A DNA stretch of 33,929 bases, from contig JAISBN010000052.1 in assembly GCA_031266175.1 (NCBI GenBank), forward strand, positions 1 through 33,929, read 5' to 3'. Of this stretch, positions 6,077 to 14,861 are shown one piece after another. How positions within the stretch are numbered: the first letter of the stretch is position 1; every line of letters begins with the position of its first letter. Position numbers and translations under genes: made by a program. This stretch comes from Treponema sp. (GTDB taxonomy: Bacteria > Spirochaetota > Spirochaetia > Treponematales > Breznakiellaceae). The notes under the pieces are model-generated. The model searched no databases. It was not told the DNA's origin and saw only the letters and a program-made list of their open reading frames with translations.

Positions 6077-7924
6077 ATGGGCCGTATCAGCGAGGCTTCG
6101 ATACAGCAGGTATTTGACAGGATCGACGCCGTAACGGTGGTGGAAGACTACCTCCGGCTGGAAAAAAAAAGCGGCCAGTACTGGGGTCGTTGTCCCTTTC
6201 ACGCCGGGGGACAGGAAAAAACCCCGTCCTTTAAGGTGGACCCCGACAAAAAACTGTTTTACTGTTTCGGCTGCCAAAAGGGCGGATCCGTCATCAATTT
6301 TATCATGGAGATGGACAAACTCAGTTATCCCGAAGCTATTGAGGCCATGGCTAAACGTTTTTCCGTCCCCCTGGTCTATGAACAGGGCGCGGCGCCGGAA
6401 AACGGCGAACGGGAAGCCCGCCGGGAGGCACTGGCGGATCTGTACCGGCGGGTAACGGCGAGTTTTCATCATATCCTGATGAAAACTCCCGGCGGAGAAG
6501 CGGCAAAACGCTACGTTCTGGACAGGGGAATCAGCGTCCCGGTGATCGAACAGTTCCGCCTCGGTTTTGCCCCCGCGGACAGGTACTGGCTGTTCGGCTT
6601 TTTAAGCGGCAAGGGAGGTTTTTCCGGCGACTTTCTTGCCTCCTCGGGCCTCTTTTCCTCCCGTTATCCGAAGACGGCGTTTTTTTCCAACCGGTTGATG
6701 TTTCCCATCGCCGACAAGGGCGGACAGATCACTGCCTTTGGCGGAAGAATCCTGGAAGGGGAGGGTCCCAAGTACATCAACTCCCAGGAATCGGATCTGT
6801 TTAAAAAGGGCCGGACCCTCTTTGCCCTGGACATTGCCCTGCCGGAGATCCGGAACACCAGGGAAGTGTACCTGGCGGAAGGATACATGGACGTGATTGC
6901 CCTTCATCAGGCCGGAGTGGCCAACGCGGTGGCGCCCCTGGGCACGGCCTTTACCGGGGATCAGGCAAAGCTGCTCCGCCGCTGGGCCGAAAAGGTCAAC
7001 CTGATGCTGGACAGCGACGAAGCGGGGCAGAACGCGGCCATAAAAGCGATTCTTTCCTGCAGAAAAAACGGCCTGGACTGTACCGTGGTTAGTTTTAGGG
7101 ACTTTTTTAAGGGTGAAGCCGAAATCCCCAAGGATCCGGCGGAAATTTTACACAAATTCGGCGCGGAAACATTGAAAAAAAGCGCCCGCTGTTGTATACT
7201 TGATCTTACTTATGTTATATCCCGGGGTATGGCTCTTAAGGAAGAAAAGTCACAGGCGGTGGCTTTTTTGTTTCCCTACCTGGATGCCCTGGATTCGGAA
7301 GTAACCCGGGACGTTTCCATAGGGATTATCGCGGACGCCTTTGGGGTAGAACGCGGGGCGGTTCTGGACGATTACAGGGCTTTGAGCCGGTCTTCTTCCG
7401 GGGTTTCGAAACAGGCGGAGCCGGCCGCCGGAACGGAAAAACCGCCCTTCCATCCGGCGGATGAAATCTATCTGCTGGCGGCGGTCTTTGTGAATCCGGG
7501 TTTTTTTAAAGCGCTTCGTTCAGGCCTGGCGCTGGAAGACCTGGAAGACCGGCATGCCCGGGAACTGTATATTTTTTTGGAAGAATGGTACCGGCGAAGC
7601 GGCGGGGAAGTCCAGGCCGGTACGGCGGGGGAACTCCTGGAAGCGGTTCCCGGCGGGGATGTGCGGAATTTTATCATGCGCCAGGGAGCTTTGGGGGCTT
7701 TTGCCCATCCCGAAAAACTGCTCGCGGACGGCATGAGAAGGGTAAGGAGTAAGGTTCTTGAACGAAAACGGAGAGCAATTATCCGGGAATTGCGAAATCC
7801 TTCCCTCGAAGCCGTTATGCAGGGTGATTTACTTGCTGAAAAAATCCATATTGATACCGAACTAACCAAATTAAAGGAAGAGCCGGTCCTTGTAGTGTCC
7901 GGCAGCTCCCGGCAGAATTCATGA
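6077..7924 (+). CDS. dnaG: DNA primase
   Basis: A 615-residue primase that makes RNA primers at the replication fork. The N-terminal CHC2 zinc domain shows C39-P-F-H42 and C63-F-G-C66. The catalytic core includes YLLDRG-like YVLDRGISVPVIEQFRLGFAP, NRLMFPI, GPKYINSQESDLFKKG, the Toprim acid in VYLAEGYMDVIALHQAG and the second acidic site LMLDSDEAG. The last 180 residues form the variable helicase-binding domain. The start at 6077 is 3 bp after the mltG stop, with only a weak ribosome binding site, implying coupled translation. dnaG directly before rpoD is the classical macromolecular-synthesis operon order. Confidence 0.97.
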   Translation: MGRISEASIQQVFDRIDAVTVVEDYLRLEKKSGQYWGRCPFHAGGQEKTPSFKVDPDKKLFYCFGCQKGGSVINFIMEMDKLSYPEAIEAMAKRFSVPLVYEQGAAPENGEREARREALADLYRRVTASFHHILMKTPGGEAAKRYVLDRGISVPVIEQFRLGFAPADRYWLFGFLSGKGGFSGDFLASSGLFSSRYPKTAFFSNRLMFPIADKGGQITAFGGRILEGEGPKYINSQESDLFKKGRTLFALDIALPEIRNTREVYLAEGYMDVIALHQAGVANAVAPLGTAFTGDQAKLLRRWAEKVNLMLDSDEAGQNAAIKAILSCRKNGLDCTVVSFRDFFKGEAEIPKDPAEILHKFGAETLKKSARCCILDLTYVISRGMALKEEKSQAVAFLFPYLDALDSEVTRDVSIGIIADAFGVERGAVLDDYRALSRSSSGVSKQAEPAAGTEKPPFHPADEIYLLAAVFVNPGFFKALRSGLALEDLEDRHARELYIFLEEWYRRSGGEVQAGTAGELLEAVPGGDVRNFIMRQGALGAFAHPEKLLADGMRRVRSKVLERKRRAIIRELRNPSLEAVMQGDLLAEKIHIDTELTKLKEEPVLVVSGSSRQNS

Positions 7925-7936
7925 GGAAACCAGGGA

Positions 7937-9784
7937 ATGAGCGAAAAAACCGCGTCTACCATTCATAAATCAAAGGGATCCAGGGTTCTGTCAAAGCAGA
8001 AAGCCCAAAAACCGGAAAGCCTCCGCCAGTTCCAGCCCGAGGGGAATCCCCCCGACGTGTCCACGGATCCTACGGTGCTGAAGCTTATCGAATATGCCCG
8101 GGAAAAGAAGATCCTTTCCTACGACGAACTGCAGGATTTTCTTCCCGACTATATCGCCAATACCGATAAAATCGAACAGGTCCTGGTTTTGCTGGAGGCA
8201 AACCATGTCCAGCTGATTGAGGAGGAAAGTCCGGAAGACGACGAGGGGAAGGATGGCCGTAAAAGCGCCGAGGGTGAGAAAAAACGGCTGGTCTACAACG
8301 AAAAAGAATCCTCCGCGGACGATCCGATCCGGCTGTACCTTAGGGAAATCGGCAAGGAGAGCCTTTTAACCGCCGACCAGGAAGTGGAACTCTCCAAACA
8401 AATGGAAGACGGGGAAAATATCATCAAGGGGGTCATTAAAAATTCCGGAATGATCATTCCGGAATTTTACCATATCGCCCAGCGGGCCTTTTCCAAAAAA
8501 GACCCCCGGGAATTGTCCCTTTCCAAAAAAGAAATTACCGAATACATGACCGAACGCCGCCGGCTTAACCAGTTTTACAAGGATACCCTGCGCCTGGTGG
8601 GGGCGGATCTGCGGAACTATATCGAGGTCAAGCGCCGGCTGATTTCCCGGGGTTCCGATATCTACGAAGACAGGGAGCTGGCCGGGCTCCGCAAAAAGAT
8701 CCTGGGGGTGGTGGAAAACAGCGAAATCCACCCGGAAGAAATCAGCGGCTTTTCCGAAAAATTCGTCCAGGCCGCCAAAAAGATAAAGCGCTGTAAAAAA
8801 GAACAGGAACGCATAGAAAAACGGCTGCGGGTGGGATCCCTGCGGGAACTGCGGGCCCTGGGCCGGGGCCTTACCGTTAAAGAGGAACGGGAAGTACTGG
8901 AAGAGGAACTGGGCCTTTCCTCCGACGAAATAAAGGAACTGATCCGCCATATCCAGGTAACGGAAAAGAAGCTCCGCCAGATGGAGGCGGAATTTGAGGA
9001 ATCCATCGACAACATCAACCAGATGGCCAGGGAAATTAACCGGGGCCGGGTGATGATGAAGAACGCCAAGGACAAACTTATCAAGGCCAACCTGCGGCTG
9101 GTGGTTTCCATTGCCAAAAAGTACACCAACCGGGGGCTTCATTTCTTCGACCTGGTCCAGGAGGGAAACATCGGCCTTATCAAGGCAGTGGAAAAATTTG
9201 AATACCGCAAGGGGTATAAATTTTCCACCTACGCTACCTGGTGGATCAGGCAGGCCATTACCCGGTCTATTTCCGACCAGGCCCGGACCATCCGGGTGCC
9301 GGTCCACATGATCGAGCAGATCAACAAGGTGGTCCGGGAATCCCGCCAGCTGATGCAGGTTCTGGGCCGGGAACCCACGGACGAAGAAATTGCCGAACGT
9401 CTGGGCTGGACCACGCTGCGGGTTAAATCCGTCAAAAACGTCGCCCGGGAACCGATAAGCCTGGAAACCCCCATCGGCGAGGAGGAAGATTCCCTTCTGG
9501 GGGACTTTATCGAAGACAAGGACGTGGAAAATCCCGCCAACCAGACAGCCTTTACCCTGCTCCAGGAGCAGCTTTCCGGGGTCCTTTCCACCCTGCCGGC
9601 CCGGGAACAGGAAGTGCTCAAGATGCGTTTCGGCCTGGACGACGGTTATTCCCTGACCCTGGAAGAGGTGGGCCTTTATTTTAACGTTACCCGGGAACGG
9701 ATACGGCAAATCGAGGCAAAAGCCCTGCGCCGCCTGCGGCATCCCATCAGGAGCCGCAGGCTCAAAGATTATCTGGACCACTAA
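7937..9784 (+). CDS. rpoD: RNA polymerase primary sigma factor (sigma70)
   Basis: A 615-residue housekeeping sigma factor. Region 1.1-like N-terminus ([20 protein letters not shown]), then region 1.2 ([17 protein letters not shown]), a long charged non-conserved region rich in Lys/Glu, region 2 ([45 protein letters not shown]), region 3 ([31 protein letters not shown]) and region 4 with the helix-turn-helix [19 protein letters not shown]. All parts that bind -10 and -35 boxes are intact, in line with the TTGACA/TATAAT-like promoters noted in this window. It begins 12 bp after dnaG. Confidence 0.97.
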   Translation: MSEKTASTIHKSKGSRVLSKQKAQKPESLRQFQPEGNPPDVSTDPTVLKLIEYAREKKILSYDELQDFLPDYIANTDKIEQVLVLLEANHVQLIEEESPEDDEGKDGRKSAEGEKKRLVYNEKESSADDPIRLYLREIGKESLLTADQEVELSKQMEDGENIIKGVIKNSGMIIPEFYHIAQRAFSKKDPRELSLSKKEITEYMTERRRLNQFYKDTLRLVGADLRNYIEVKRRLISRGSDIYEDRELAGLRKKILGVVENSEIHPEEISGFSEKFVQAAKKIKRCKKEQERIEKRLRVGSLRELRALGRGLTVKEEREVLEEELGLSSDEIKELIRHIQVTEKKLRQMEAEFEESIDNINQMAREINRGRVMMKNAKDKLIKANLRLVVSIAKKYTNRGLHFFDLVQEGNIGLIKAVEKFEYRKGYKFSTYATWWIRQAITRSISDQARTIRVPVHMIEQINKVVRESRQLMQVLGREPTDEEIAERLGWTTLRVKSVKNVAREPISLETPIGEEEDSLLGDFIEDKDVENPANQTAFTLLQEQLSGVLSTLPAREQEVLKMRFGLDDGYSLTLEEVGLYFNVTRERIRQIEAKALRRLRHPIRSRRLKDYLDH

Positions 9785-9820
9785 AAGTTGTTGTTCCACA
9801 TTAACGTAAAGAGGTAAGCT

Positions 9821-10663
9821 ATGGTAATGGAAGAGGTATTTGACAAGCTTAGAACACTGCAGGATATCCTGTCGGATAAGATAAAACTTGAACATGAGGT
9901 GGAAGAGATTCCCAAAATCCTGGTAACCCAGGAAGAGCTTCTTGCCAGGCTTAAAAAAACCTTTATCGAAAAAAGCCTGGAATACGAAAAATACCGCAGC
10001 TCCGAAACGGAATACCGGGAACTGCTGGAAGAAGCGGTATCCATGCGGGAAAAATCGGAAAAAAACATGGACGCCGTCAATACCCAGCGGGAATACGAGG
10101 CTCTGGACAAGGAAATCCGGGACGCGGCGGAAAGGGAACAGCAGTACCGGAAGGAGCTTCAGCGGGAAGAACGGATGCTGGCGGACCTGGACGAACAGAT
10201 CAAGCAGACGACCGCCCTTATTGATCAACAGGAAAAGGAGATGGCGGAACGGCGGCAGGGCATCGAAATGGAAATTGCGGAGAAAAAGGCCCAAATCGCC
10301 GGGCTGGAAGAAGAAGAACAGAACCTGATCCCCGGCCTTGACCCGGAGGTGCTCTTTAAATTCGAGCGGATTATCAGGAACAAAATGGGCCGGGGTATTG
10401 TCGCCATCAAGGGCGGGGTATGCATGGGCTGCCATATGGTCCTTCCCGTCCAGTTTGCCAATCTTGTCCACCAGGGGGAAGAAATCGTTTTTTGTCCCTA
10501 CTGTTCCCGGATCCTGTTCCATGAAGAGACCGGCGAGGACGGGGAAGATTTCTTTGACACCGAAGACACCGGAAGCCTGGCGGACCTTGATGACATGGAA
10601 GAAGATGAATATGATGAAGACGAGGAGGAGGAGGAAAGTTCCGGAATAGAATACGAGGAATAA
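9821..10663 (+). CDS. C4-type zinc-ribbon coiled-coil protein
   Basis: A 280-residue protein of the CT398/HP0958-like family (pfam zf-RING_7 type). Residues 1 to about 175 form an almost unbroken coiled coil (LEHEVEEIPKILVTQEELLARLKK onward, split here for length), followed by GRGIVAIKGGVCMGCH and VFCPYCSRILF, a zinc ribbon with two CxxC pairs. The last 50 residues are strongly acidic (DEDEEEEE). Relatives act as chaperone-like or RNA-binding factors in flagellar assembly or secretion, but function here is not shown. AGAGG lies 7 nt before the ATG. It follows rpoD by 36 bp and closes this transcription unit ahead of a terminator. Confidence 0.88.
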   Translation: MVMEEVFDKLRTLQDILSDKIKLEHEVEEIPKILVTQEELLARLKKTFIEKSLEYEKYRSSETEYRELLEEAVSMREKSEKNMDAVNTQREYEALDKEIRDAAEREQQYRKELQREERMLADLDEQIKQTTALIDQQEKEMAERRQGIEMEIAEKKAQIAGLEEEEQNLIPGLDPEVLFKFERIIRNKMGRGIVAIKGGVCMGCHMVLPVQFANLVHQGEEIVFCPYCSRILFHEETGEDGEDFFDTEDTGSLADLDDMEEDEYDEDEEEEESSGIEYEE

Positions 10664-10678
10664 AATTAAGAGGTGTCC

Positions 10679-10723
10679 AAAACCCGCCGGTTTTAAAAAA
10701 CCTCCGGGGTTTTTATTTGTTTT
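10679..10723 (+). terminator. Tandem hairpin terminator of the dnaG-rpoD unit
   Basis: Two adjacent stems: AAAACC-CGCC-GGTTTT (10679-10694) and AAAAACC-TCCGG-GGTTTTT (10696-10714), the second leading into a T-rich tail (ATTTGTTTT). It lies 15 bp after the zinc-ribbon stop codon and just before the RNase P RNA, so it separates the operon from rnpB. Confidence 0.75.
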
Positions 10724-10726
10724 ACA

Positions 10727-11327
10727 AGCGATGAACCATGCCGCCGCGGTTTTTAAAGATTTGCCGACGCTCATCTTTAAAAATTCGAGGAAAGTCCGGA
10801 CTCCGCAGGGCACGGCGCCGGGTAACCCCCGGGCGGAAAGCGTAACAAGTCCCCGGTAACGGGGATAAAAAGCTTTTCGACAGAAAGCGCAACAGAAAGG
10901 ATACCGCTTTGTACCTGCAGGTAAAATGTTGCGCCTAAAGGCGCAGCTTGAACCCGAAGGCGGAAAGTCAGGGTGAAATGGCGGGGTAAGAGCCCACCGC
11001 GCCGGCGGCAACGCCGGCGGCAAACAATTCGGTTCGGCCGGCAGGGCAGGGTTTGCGCAGCAAAACTTGCCATAATCGGCTGGGCCGGATTATGGCAAGC
11101 CTCGCCGGGAGCAAAGTCAAGCAAGTGCGCGGCTTGTACCTAACGGTACAAGCTTTTATACCAAAAGGTGAAATCACACCCAATGGTGTAAGCCGGCGGC
11201 CCGCCGGTCAAGCACGGGTAGACTGCACGGAGACGGCCGGTAACGGCCGTCCCAGACAGATGGCGGTTATGGCACGCCCCAGGGCGTGCCAAAAACAGAA
11301 TCCGGCTTATGGTTCATCGCTTTTTTT
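10727..11327 (+). ncRNA. rnpB: RNase P RNA, type A-like, enlarged
   Basis: The catalytic RNA of RNase P, which trims tRNA 5' ends. The P1 strands AGCGATGAACCAT and ATGGTTCATCGCT pair perfectly at the two ends; the conserved P4 strands are GAGGAAAGTCCGGACTCC (from 10787) and ACAGAATCCGGCTTAT (11295-11310). AGGGTGAAAT, GGTAAGAGCCCACCG and GCACGGGTAGACTGC are further core blocks. The end is P1 followed by TTTTTTT. At about 600 nt it is far longer than the usual 350-420. Extra length sits in peripheral arms: 10750-10783 (11-bp stem), 10930-10945, 11066-11099 (12-bp stem), 11132-11153 (9-bp stem), 11176-11189 and 11191-11208. The core looks intact, so it should be functional. Confidence 0.95.
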
Positions 11328-11394
11328 ACCGGGCATGACACTATAACATACATCAACCTGCCGCTGGTATACGGCTGGAGCGGCTTTTGCTTTA

Positions 11395-11423
11395 TTGACT
11401 TTTTATCATAAACAGTATTAAAT
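11395..11423 (+). promoter_or_regulatory. Promoter for the TPR-mre-PBP2-rodA unit
   Basis: TTGACT (11395-11400, 5/6) with TTAAAT (11418-11423) at 17-bp spacing, or TATTAA (11416-11421) at 15. It lies 10 bp before ATG 11434 and 33 bp before ATG 11467, after the rnpB terminator, so a fresh transcription start is expected here. The short leader argues either for a leaderless first ATG or for the second ATG. Confidence 0.55.
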
Positions 11424-11433
11424 CTCAAACAGG

Positions 11434-12366
11434 ATGATCAAGCCCCAAAACCGGTCCGAAATCAGCATGGATGTTCTTAAAAGGCAGGTTTTTAGGGGAC
11501 TTGCGATCCTTGCGGCGCTGGCCGGGGTGTTTTTTCTGTTTCAGCCGCGGATCCGGGAAGCGGGGGCAAAAAAAAACCTGCTGGAATTCTGGACGGCCGG
11601 ATCCTACGGCGAGGTCTATGAAAAAAGCCGGGAAGGGCTGGCAAAAAATCCCCTGGATTCTTTTTTTCTGACGATGAACGGTTTTAGCTCCTACCAGCTT
11701 GCCCTGACCCAGATCAGCGGGACGGGATCGCTGGTTTATATTGACGAATGTATCTGGTCCCTGCGGAAGGTTTTGTTGGGGAAAAACGCGGATAAGGACG
11801 GCCGGATACGTTATGTTCTGGGCAAGGCCTACTATCTTAAAGGGCCTGAATACGCGGATCTGGCGGTACGGTACCTGGAAGAGGCAAAAACCGCCCTGTA
11901 CGACGCGGGAGATTTGGGGGAATATCTGGGGCTGGCCTATTCGGCGCTTAAGGATTACCGGAAAAGCATAGAGGCCTTAACCGCTTCCCTGAATCCCCGG
12001 GACGAGGGAGCCGATTCGGATCTGCTCCTTTTATACATAGCCCAGTCCTACATGGGGCTTGAAGACTGGGACGCGGCCAGGGCCTATTTAAAACGCTGCG
12101 CGGAACAGTCCAGAGACACGGACATCGTTGTTAAATCGACCATTTTGCTGGGTAAGGTGCTGTACAATTCCGGGGATTCGGACGGCGCCCTGGCGGCCCT
12201 TGAATCGGTCCTGGAAACCGGGGGTGAGAATGCGGAAGCTTCCTTTGAAATCGGAGAGATCTACGCGTCCCGGGGGGATACCATCAGGGCGCGGGCCGCG
12301 TGGCGCAGGGCCAACAGGGCCGATCGGAACTACGCGCCGGTCTGGTCCCGGCTTGATACTATATAG
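11434..12366 (+). CDS. Membrane-anchored TPR protein
   Basis: A 310-residue protein with one N-terminal membrane helix (GLAILAALAGVFFLF) after a basic stretch (KRQ), then tetratricopeptide-type helical repeats throughout: DSFFLTMNGFSSYQLAL, IRYVLGKAYYLKG, EYLGLAYSALKDYRKSIEALTAS, LLLYIAQSYMGLEDWDAARAYLKR, ILLGKVLYNSGDSDGALAALESV, ASFEIGEIYASRGDTIRARAAWRRA. TPRs are protein-interaction scaffolds; position directly before mreB suggests a partner of the elongation machinery, which is inference. ATG 11434 or ATG 11467 are both possible starts; neither has a good ribosome binding site at normal spacing. Confidence 0.8.
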   Translation: MIKPQNRSEISMDVLKRQVFRGLAILAALAGVFFLFQPRIREAGAKKNLLEFWTAGSYGEVYEKSREGLAKNPLDSFFLTMNGFSSYQLALTQISGTGSLVYIDECIWSLRKVLLGKNADKDGRIRYVLGKAYYLKGPEYADLAVRYLEEAKTALYDAGDLGEYLGLAYSALKDYRKSIEALTASLNPRDEGADSDLLLLYIAQSYMGLEDWDAARAYLKRCAEQSRDTDIVVKSTILLGKVLYNSGDSDGALAALESVLETGGENAEASFEIGEIYASRGDTIRARAAWRRANRADRNYAPVWSRLDTI

Positions 12367-12381
12367 GCGTTTGGAGGATTT

Positions 12382-13410
12382 ATGTTCGGATTAAAATCAT
12401 CTGATATAGGGATTGATTTGGGGACCTGTAATACCCTTATTTATATCCGGGGCAAGGGCATTGTTATCAATGAACCTTCGGTAGTGGCGGTTGAACGGGG
12501 GACAAAAAAAGTTATGGCCGTGGGCGAAGACGCCAAACGGATGCTTTATAAAACGCCGGGAAATATCATCGCTATCCGGCCCATGCGGGACGGGGTTATC
12601 GCGGACCTGGAATCCACGGAAAAGATGATCCGCTATTTTATTACCAAGATCCTGCCCCGGTACCGTTTTATCAAACCCCGGATGGTTATCGGAATTCCTT
12701 CCTGTATTACCGAAGTTGAAAAGCGGGCGGTGGAAGAAAGCGCCTACAAGGCCGGCGCCAGGGACGTAACGGTGATCGAAGAAAGCCTGGCCGCGGCCAT
12801 CGGCGCCGATATACCGATTTTTGAACCCGCGGGCCACATGGTCTGCGACATCGGCGGGGGAACCACGGAGATTTCCGTTATTTCCCTGGGAGGCATGGTG
12901 GTGACCAACGCCATACGTCTGGGGGGCGACGAATTTGACGAGGCGATTATTAAGCATGTCCGGAGCGTCCACAACCTGATCATCGGGGAACAGACCGCCG
13001 AGCGGCTTAAAATAGAAATAGGCAACGCTTCCCCGGATAAAACCATCGAAAAGGTGGAAATCAAGGGAACCGACGCCATCACGGGCCTTCCCCGGCGGCT
13101 GGAAATAGATTCGGTAGAAGTCCGGGAAGCCTTAAAGGACCCGATAACGCAGATCATCGACGAAATAAAAGCGACCCTGGGGCAGACCCCGCCGGAACTG
13201 GCCGCGGATATTGTCGAACGGGGTATTGTCATGACCGGCGGCGGTTCCCTGCTCAAGGGCCTGCCCAAGCTGATCTCCAAGGAAACGGGGGTGCCGGTGA
13301 TCCTTGCCGAACAGCCCCTGGACTGCGTTGCCCTGGGGGCGGGCAAGTATTTTGAATATGCCAAGGGTATCGACAACACCCGAAGCATTTACGACGGCCT
13401 TAACGGCTAG
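12382..13410 (+). CDS. mreB: Rod-shape actin MreB
   Basis: A 342-residue actin-like ATPase that forms membrane filaments and steers peptidoglycan synthesis along the cell cylinder. Phosphate 1 loop [13 protein letters not shown], connect 1, phosphate 2 loop [16 protein letters not shown] and the adenosine motif [16 protein letters not shown] are all present, as is [16 protein letters not shown]. Length is normal for the family. GGAGG lies 5 nt before the ATG, the strongest ribosome binding site in this unit, as expected for an abundant cytoskeletal protein. It begins 15 bp after the TPR gene and precedes mreC by 17 bp. Confidence 0.98.
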   Translation: MFGLKSSDIGIDLGTCNTLIYIRGKGIVINEPSVVAVERGTKKVMAVGEDAKRMLYKTPGNIIAIRPMRDGVIADLESTEKMIRYFITKILPRYRFIKPRMVIGIPSCITEVEKRAVEESAYKAGARDVTVIEESLAAAIGADIPIFEPAGHMVCDIGGGTTEISVISLGGMVVTNAIRLGGDEFDEAIIKHVRSVHNLIIGEQTAERLKIEIGNASPDKTIEKVEIKGTDAITGLPRRLEIDSVEVREALKDPITQIIDEIKATLGQTPPELAADIVERGIVMTGGGSLLKGLPKLISKETGVPVILAEQPLDCVALGAGKYFEYAKGIDNTRSIYDGLNG

Positions 13411-13427
13411 CCGCCGGATACGCGGAT

Positions 13428-14354
13428 ATGACCGGGGAAGATTTCAAAAAAAGAAGGCGCATCAATACCAACGCCTATGTTTTTATCGCCCTAAGCCTTA
13501 TTTCGTTTTCAACCCTCCTTTTTTCCGCCCGCAGTTCCGTGGAGGACTTTAAGGATATGGGGCTTACCATGTATTCCGGGCTGCGGGGAAGCATCCACGG
13601 GCTTAGCTCCTTCATTTCCAGAACGGTTTTTTCCGTCCGGGAACTGGCAACCCTGAAACAGGCTTACGATTCCCTGACGGATCGCATAAGCCGCTATGAA
13701 CAGCTGGAAAGGAACGCCGCCGATATACGGCAGGAAAATACCCGCCTTCGGGAACAGCTTGGTTTTTCCCGGACCCTTTCGTACCGTTACATTGCCGTGG
13801 AGATTATCGGCAGCGATCCGGATAACCTGTTTTCCGCCTTTGTAATCAACAAGGGAAAAAATGACGGGATAGAGAACAATATGCCGGTCATCGCCTACCA
13901 GAGTGGGCAGGCCGGCAGGGAAGGGCTGGACGGGGAAACAGGAGAAGTCCTGGTGGGCAAGGTGGTCCAGACCGCCCGGTTTGAAAGCCTGGTCATGCCC
14001 CTGTATGATTCCACCTCGTATATTTCTTCCCGGCTTAAGGATTCCAGGATTGAAGGCATTGTCGAAGGACAGGGCAGTCCCGAAGCCCCCTTGCTGCTGC
14101 GGTTCGTGCGCCGAACCAGGGAAGACATTGCCATCGGCGAACCGGTAGTTACCAGCGGCTTGGGACGGGTATTCCCGCCGGGAATAAAACTGGGCAGGGT
14201 AACCAGGGTACTTTACCAGGAAAACGATACCTCCATCGAAATCGAACTGGAAAGCAGCGTTGATTTCTCCAGGCTGGAGTATGTTTTTGTGATAGATCCC
14301 CGGTCTCCGGCAGAAAACGGGGAAAATCCGGAAAACGGAGGCGGAGGGAACTGA
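13428..14354 (+). CDS. mreC: Rod-shape-determining protein MreC
   Basis: A 308-residue bitopic membrane protein of the elongasome that contacts PBP2 and activates it. Layout: basic N-terminus (KKRRRINT), one membrane helix (AYVFIALSLISFSTLLFS), a coiled coil (LATLKQAYDSLTDRISRYEQLE through TRLREQLGF), then the two beta-barrel domain (YIAVEIIGSDPDN, FVINKGKNDGIENNMPVI, GLVGKV-like GEVLVGKVVQTARFESLVMPLYD, VVTSGLGRVFPPGIKLGRV) and a short polar tail (ENGENPENGGGGN). No clear ribosome binding site precedes the ATG. The TGA is directly followed by the mreD ATG. Confidence 0.95.
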   Translation: MTGEDFKKRRRINTNAYVFIALSLISFSTLLFSARSSVEDFKDMGLTMYSGLRGSIHGLSSFISRTVFSVRELATLKQAYDSLTDRISRYEQLERNAADIRQENTRLREQLGFSRTLSYRYIAVEIIGSDPDNLFSAFVINKGKNDGIENNMPVIAYQSGQAGREGLDGETGEVLVGKVVQTARFESLVMPLYDSTSYISSRLKDSRIEGIVEGQGSPEAPLLLRFVRRTREDIAIGEPVVTSGLGRVFPPGIKLGRVTRVLYQENDTSIEIELESSVDFSRLEYVFVIDPRSPAENGENPENGGGGN

Positions 14355-14861
14355 ATGGCTAAACACGTTATCTGGGCCACCCTCTTTGCCACCGTCGCGG
14401 CGCTGCTACAGTCGGTGCTGCTCTACCGGATTAAGATTTACGGCGCGGTGCCGGATCTGTCCCTGGGGGTGCTGGTGTTCAGCGCCTATGTTAACGGAAC
14501 CATGAACGGCCAGCTGACGGGTTTTTTTTCGGGCCTTTTTTATGATTTCCTGTCCGCGGCCCCTATGGGATTATACACCTTTATCAGGACCGTCGTCGGC
14601 GCTCTGACGGGACTTCTGCGGGGAACCTTTTTCCTTGATAAAGTGGTGCTCCCCATGATACTCTGCGCTTCCGCCACGATACTAAAAGCGCTTATGCTCT
14701 TTGTCCTGCACCTGCTTTTTGCCGGAGCGGTCCCATCGTATCCGTCCCTCTCTACCCCGGTTTTCTGGGTAGAACTGCTGCTCAATACCCTGACCGCCCC
14801 GTTCCTTTTCGGCCTGCTTAAACTGTTCGGACCTCTTTTGATGCGGGAGGGTACAAAATAA
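14355..14861 (+). CDS. mreD: Rod-shape-determining protein MreD
   Basis: A 168-residue integral membrane protein with about five hydrophobic helices (IWATLFATVAALLQSVLLY, DLSLGVLVFSAYVNG, LTGFFSGLFYDFLSAAPMGLYTF, LPMILCASATILKALMLFVLHLLF, VELLLNTLTAPFLFGLL). It matches MreD in size, topology and place between mreC and PBP2. The GYDFLS-like segment FYDFLSAAPMG is the family's recognisable loop. GGAGG lies 7 nt upstream, inside the end of mreC. Its TAA shares one base with the ATG of the PBP2 gene. Confidence 0.9.
   Translation: MAKHVIWATLFATVAALLQSVLLYRIKIYGAVPDLSLGVLVFSAYVNGTMNGQLTGFFSGLFYDFLSAAPMGLYTFIRTVVGALTGLLRGTFFLDKVVLPMILCASATILKALMLFVLHLLFAGAVPSYPSLSTPVFWVELLLNTLTAPFLFGLLKLFGPLLMREGTK

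Noticed and set aside
8366-11023. An 885-codon open frame on the minus strand opposite rpoD, the zinc-ribbon gene and rnpB
   Set aside because: It runs antisense to three well-supported genes, crosses the RNase P RNA and a terminator, and its translation is Phe/Leu/His/Pro-rich without any domain; it is a by-product of codon bias.
13441-13475. A-rich start of mreC as a possible slippage site
   Set aside because: The frame is uninterrupted and a basic N-terminus is normal for MreC.
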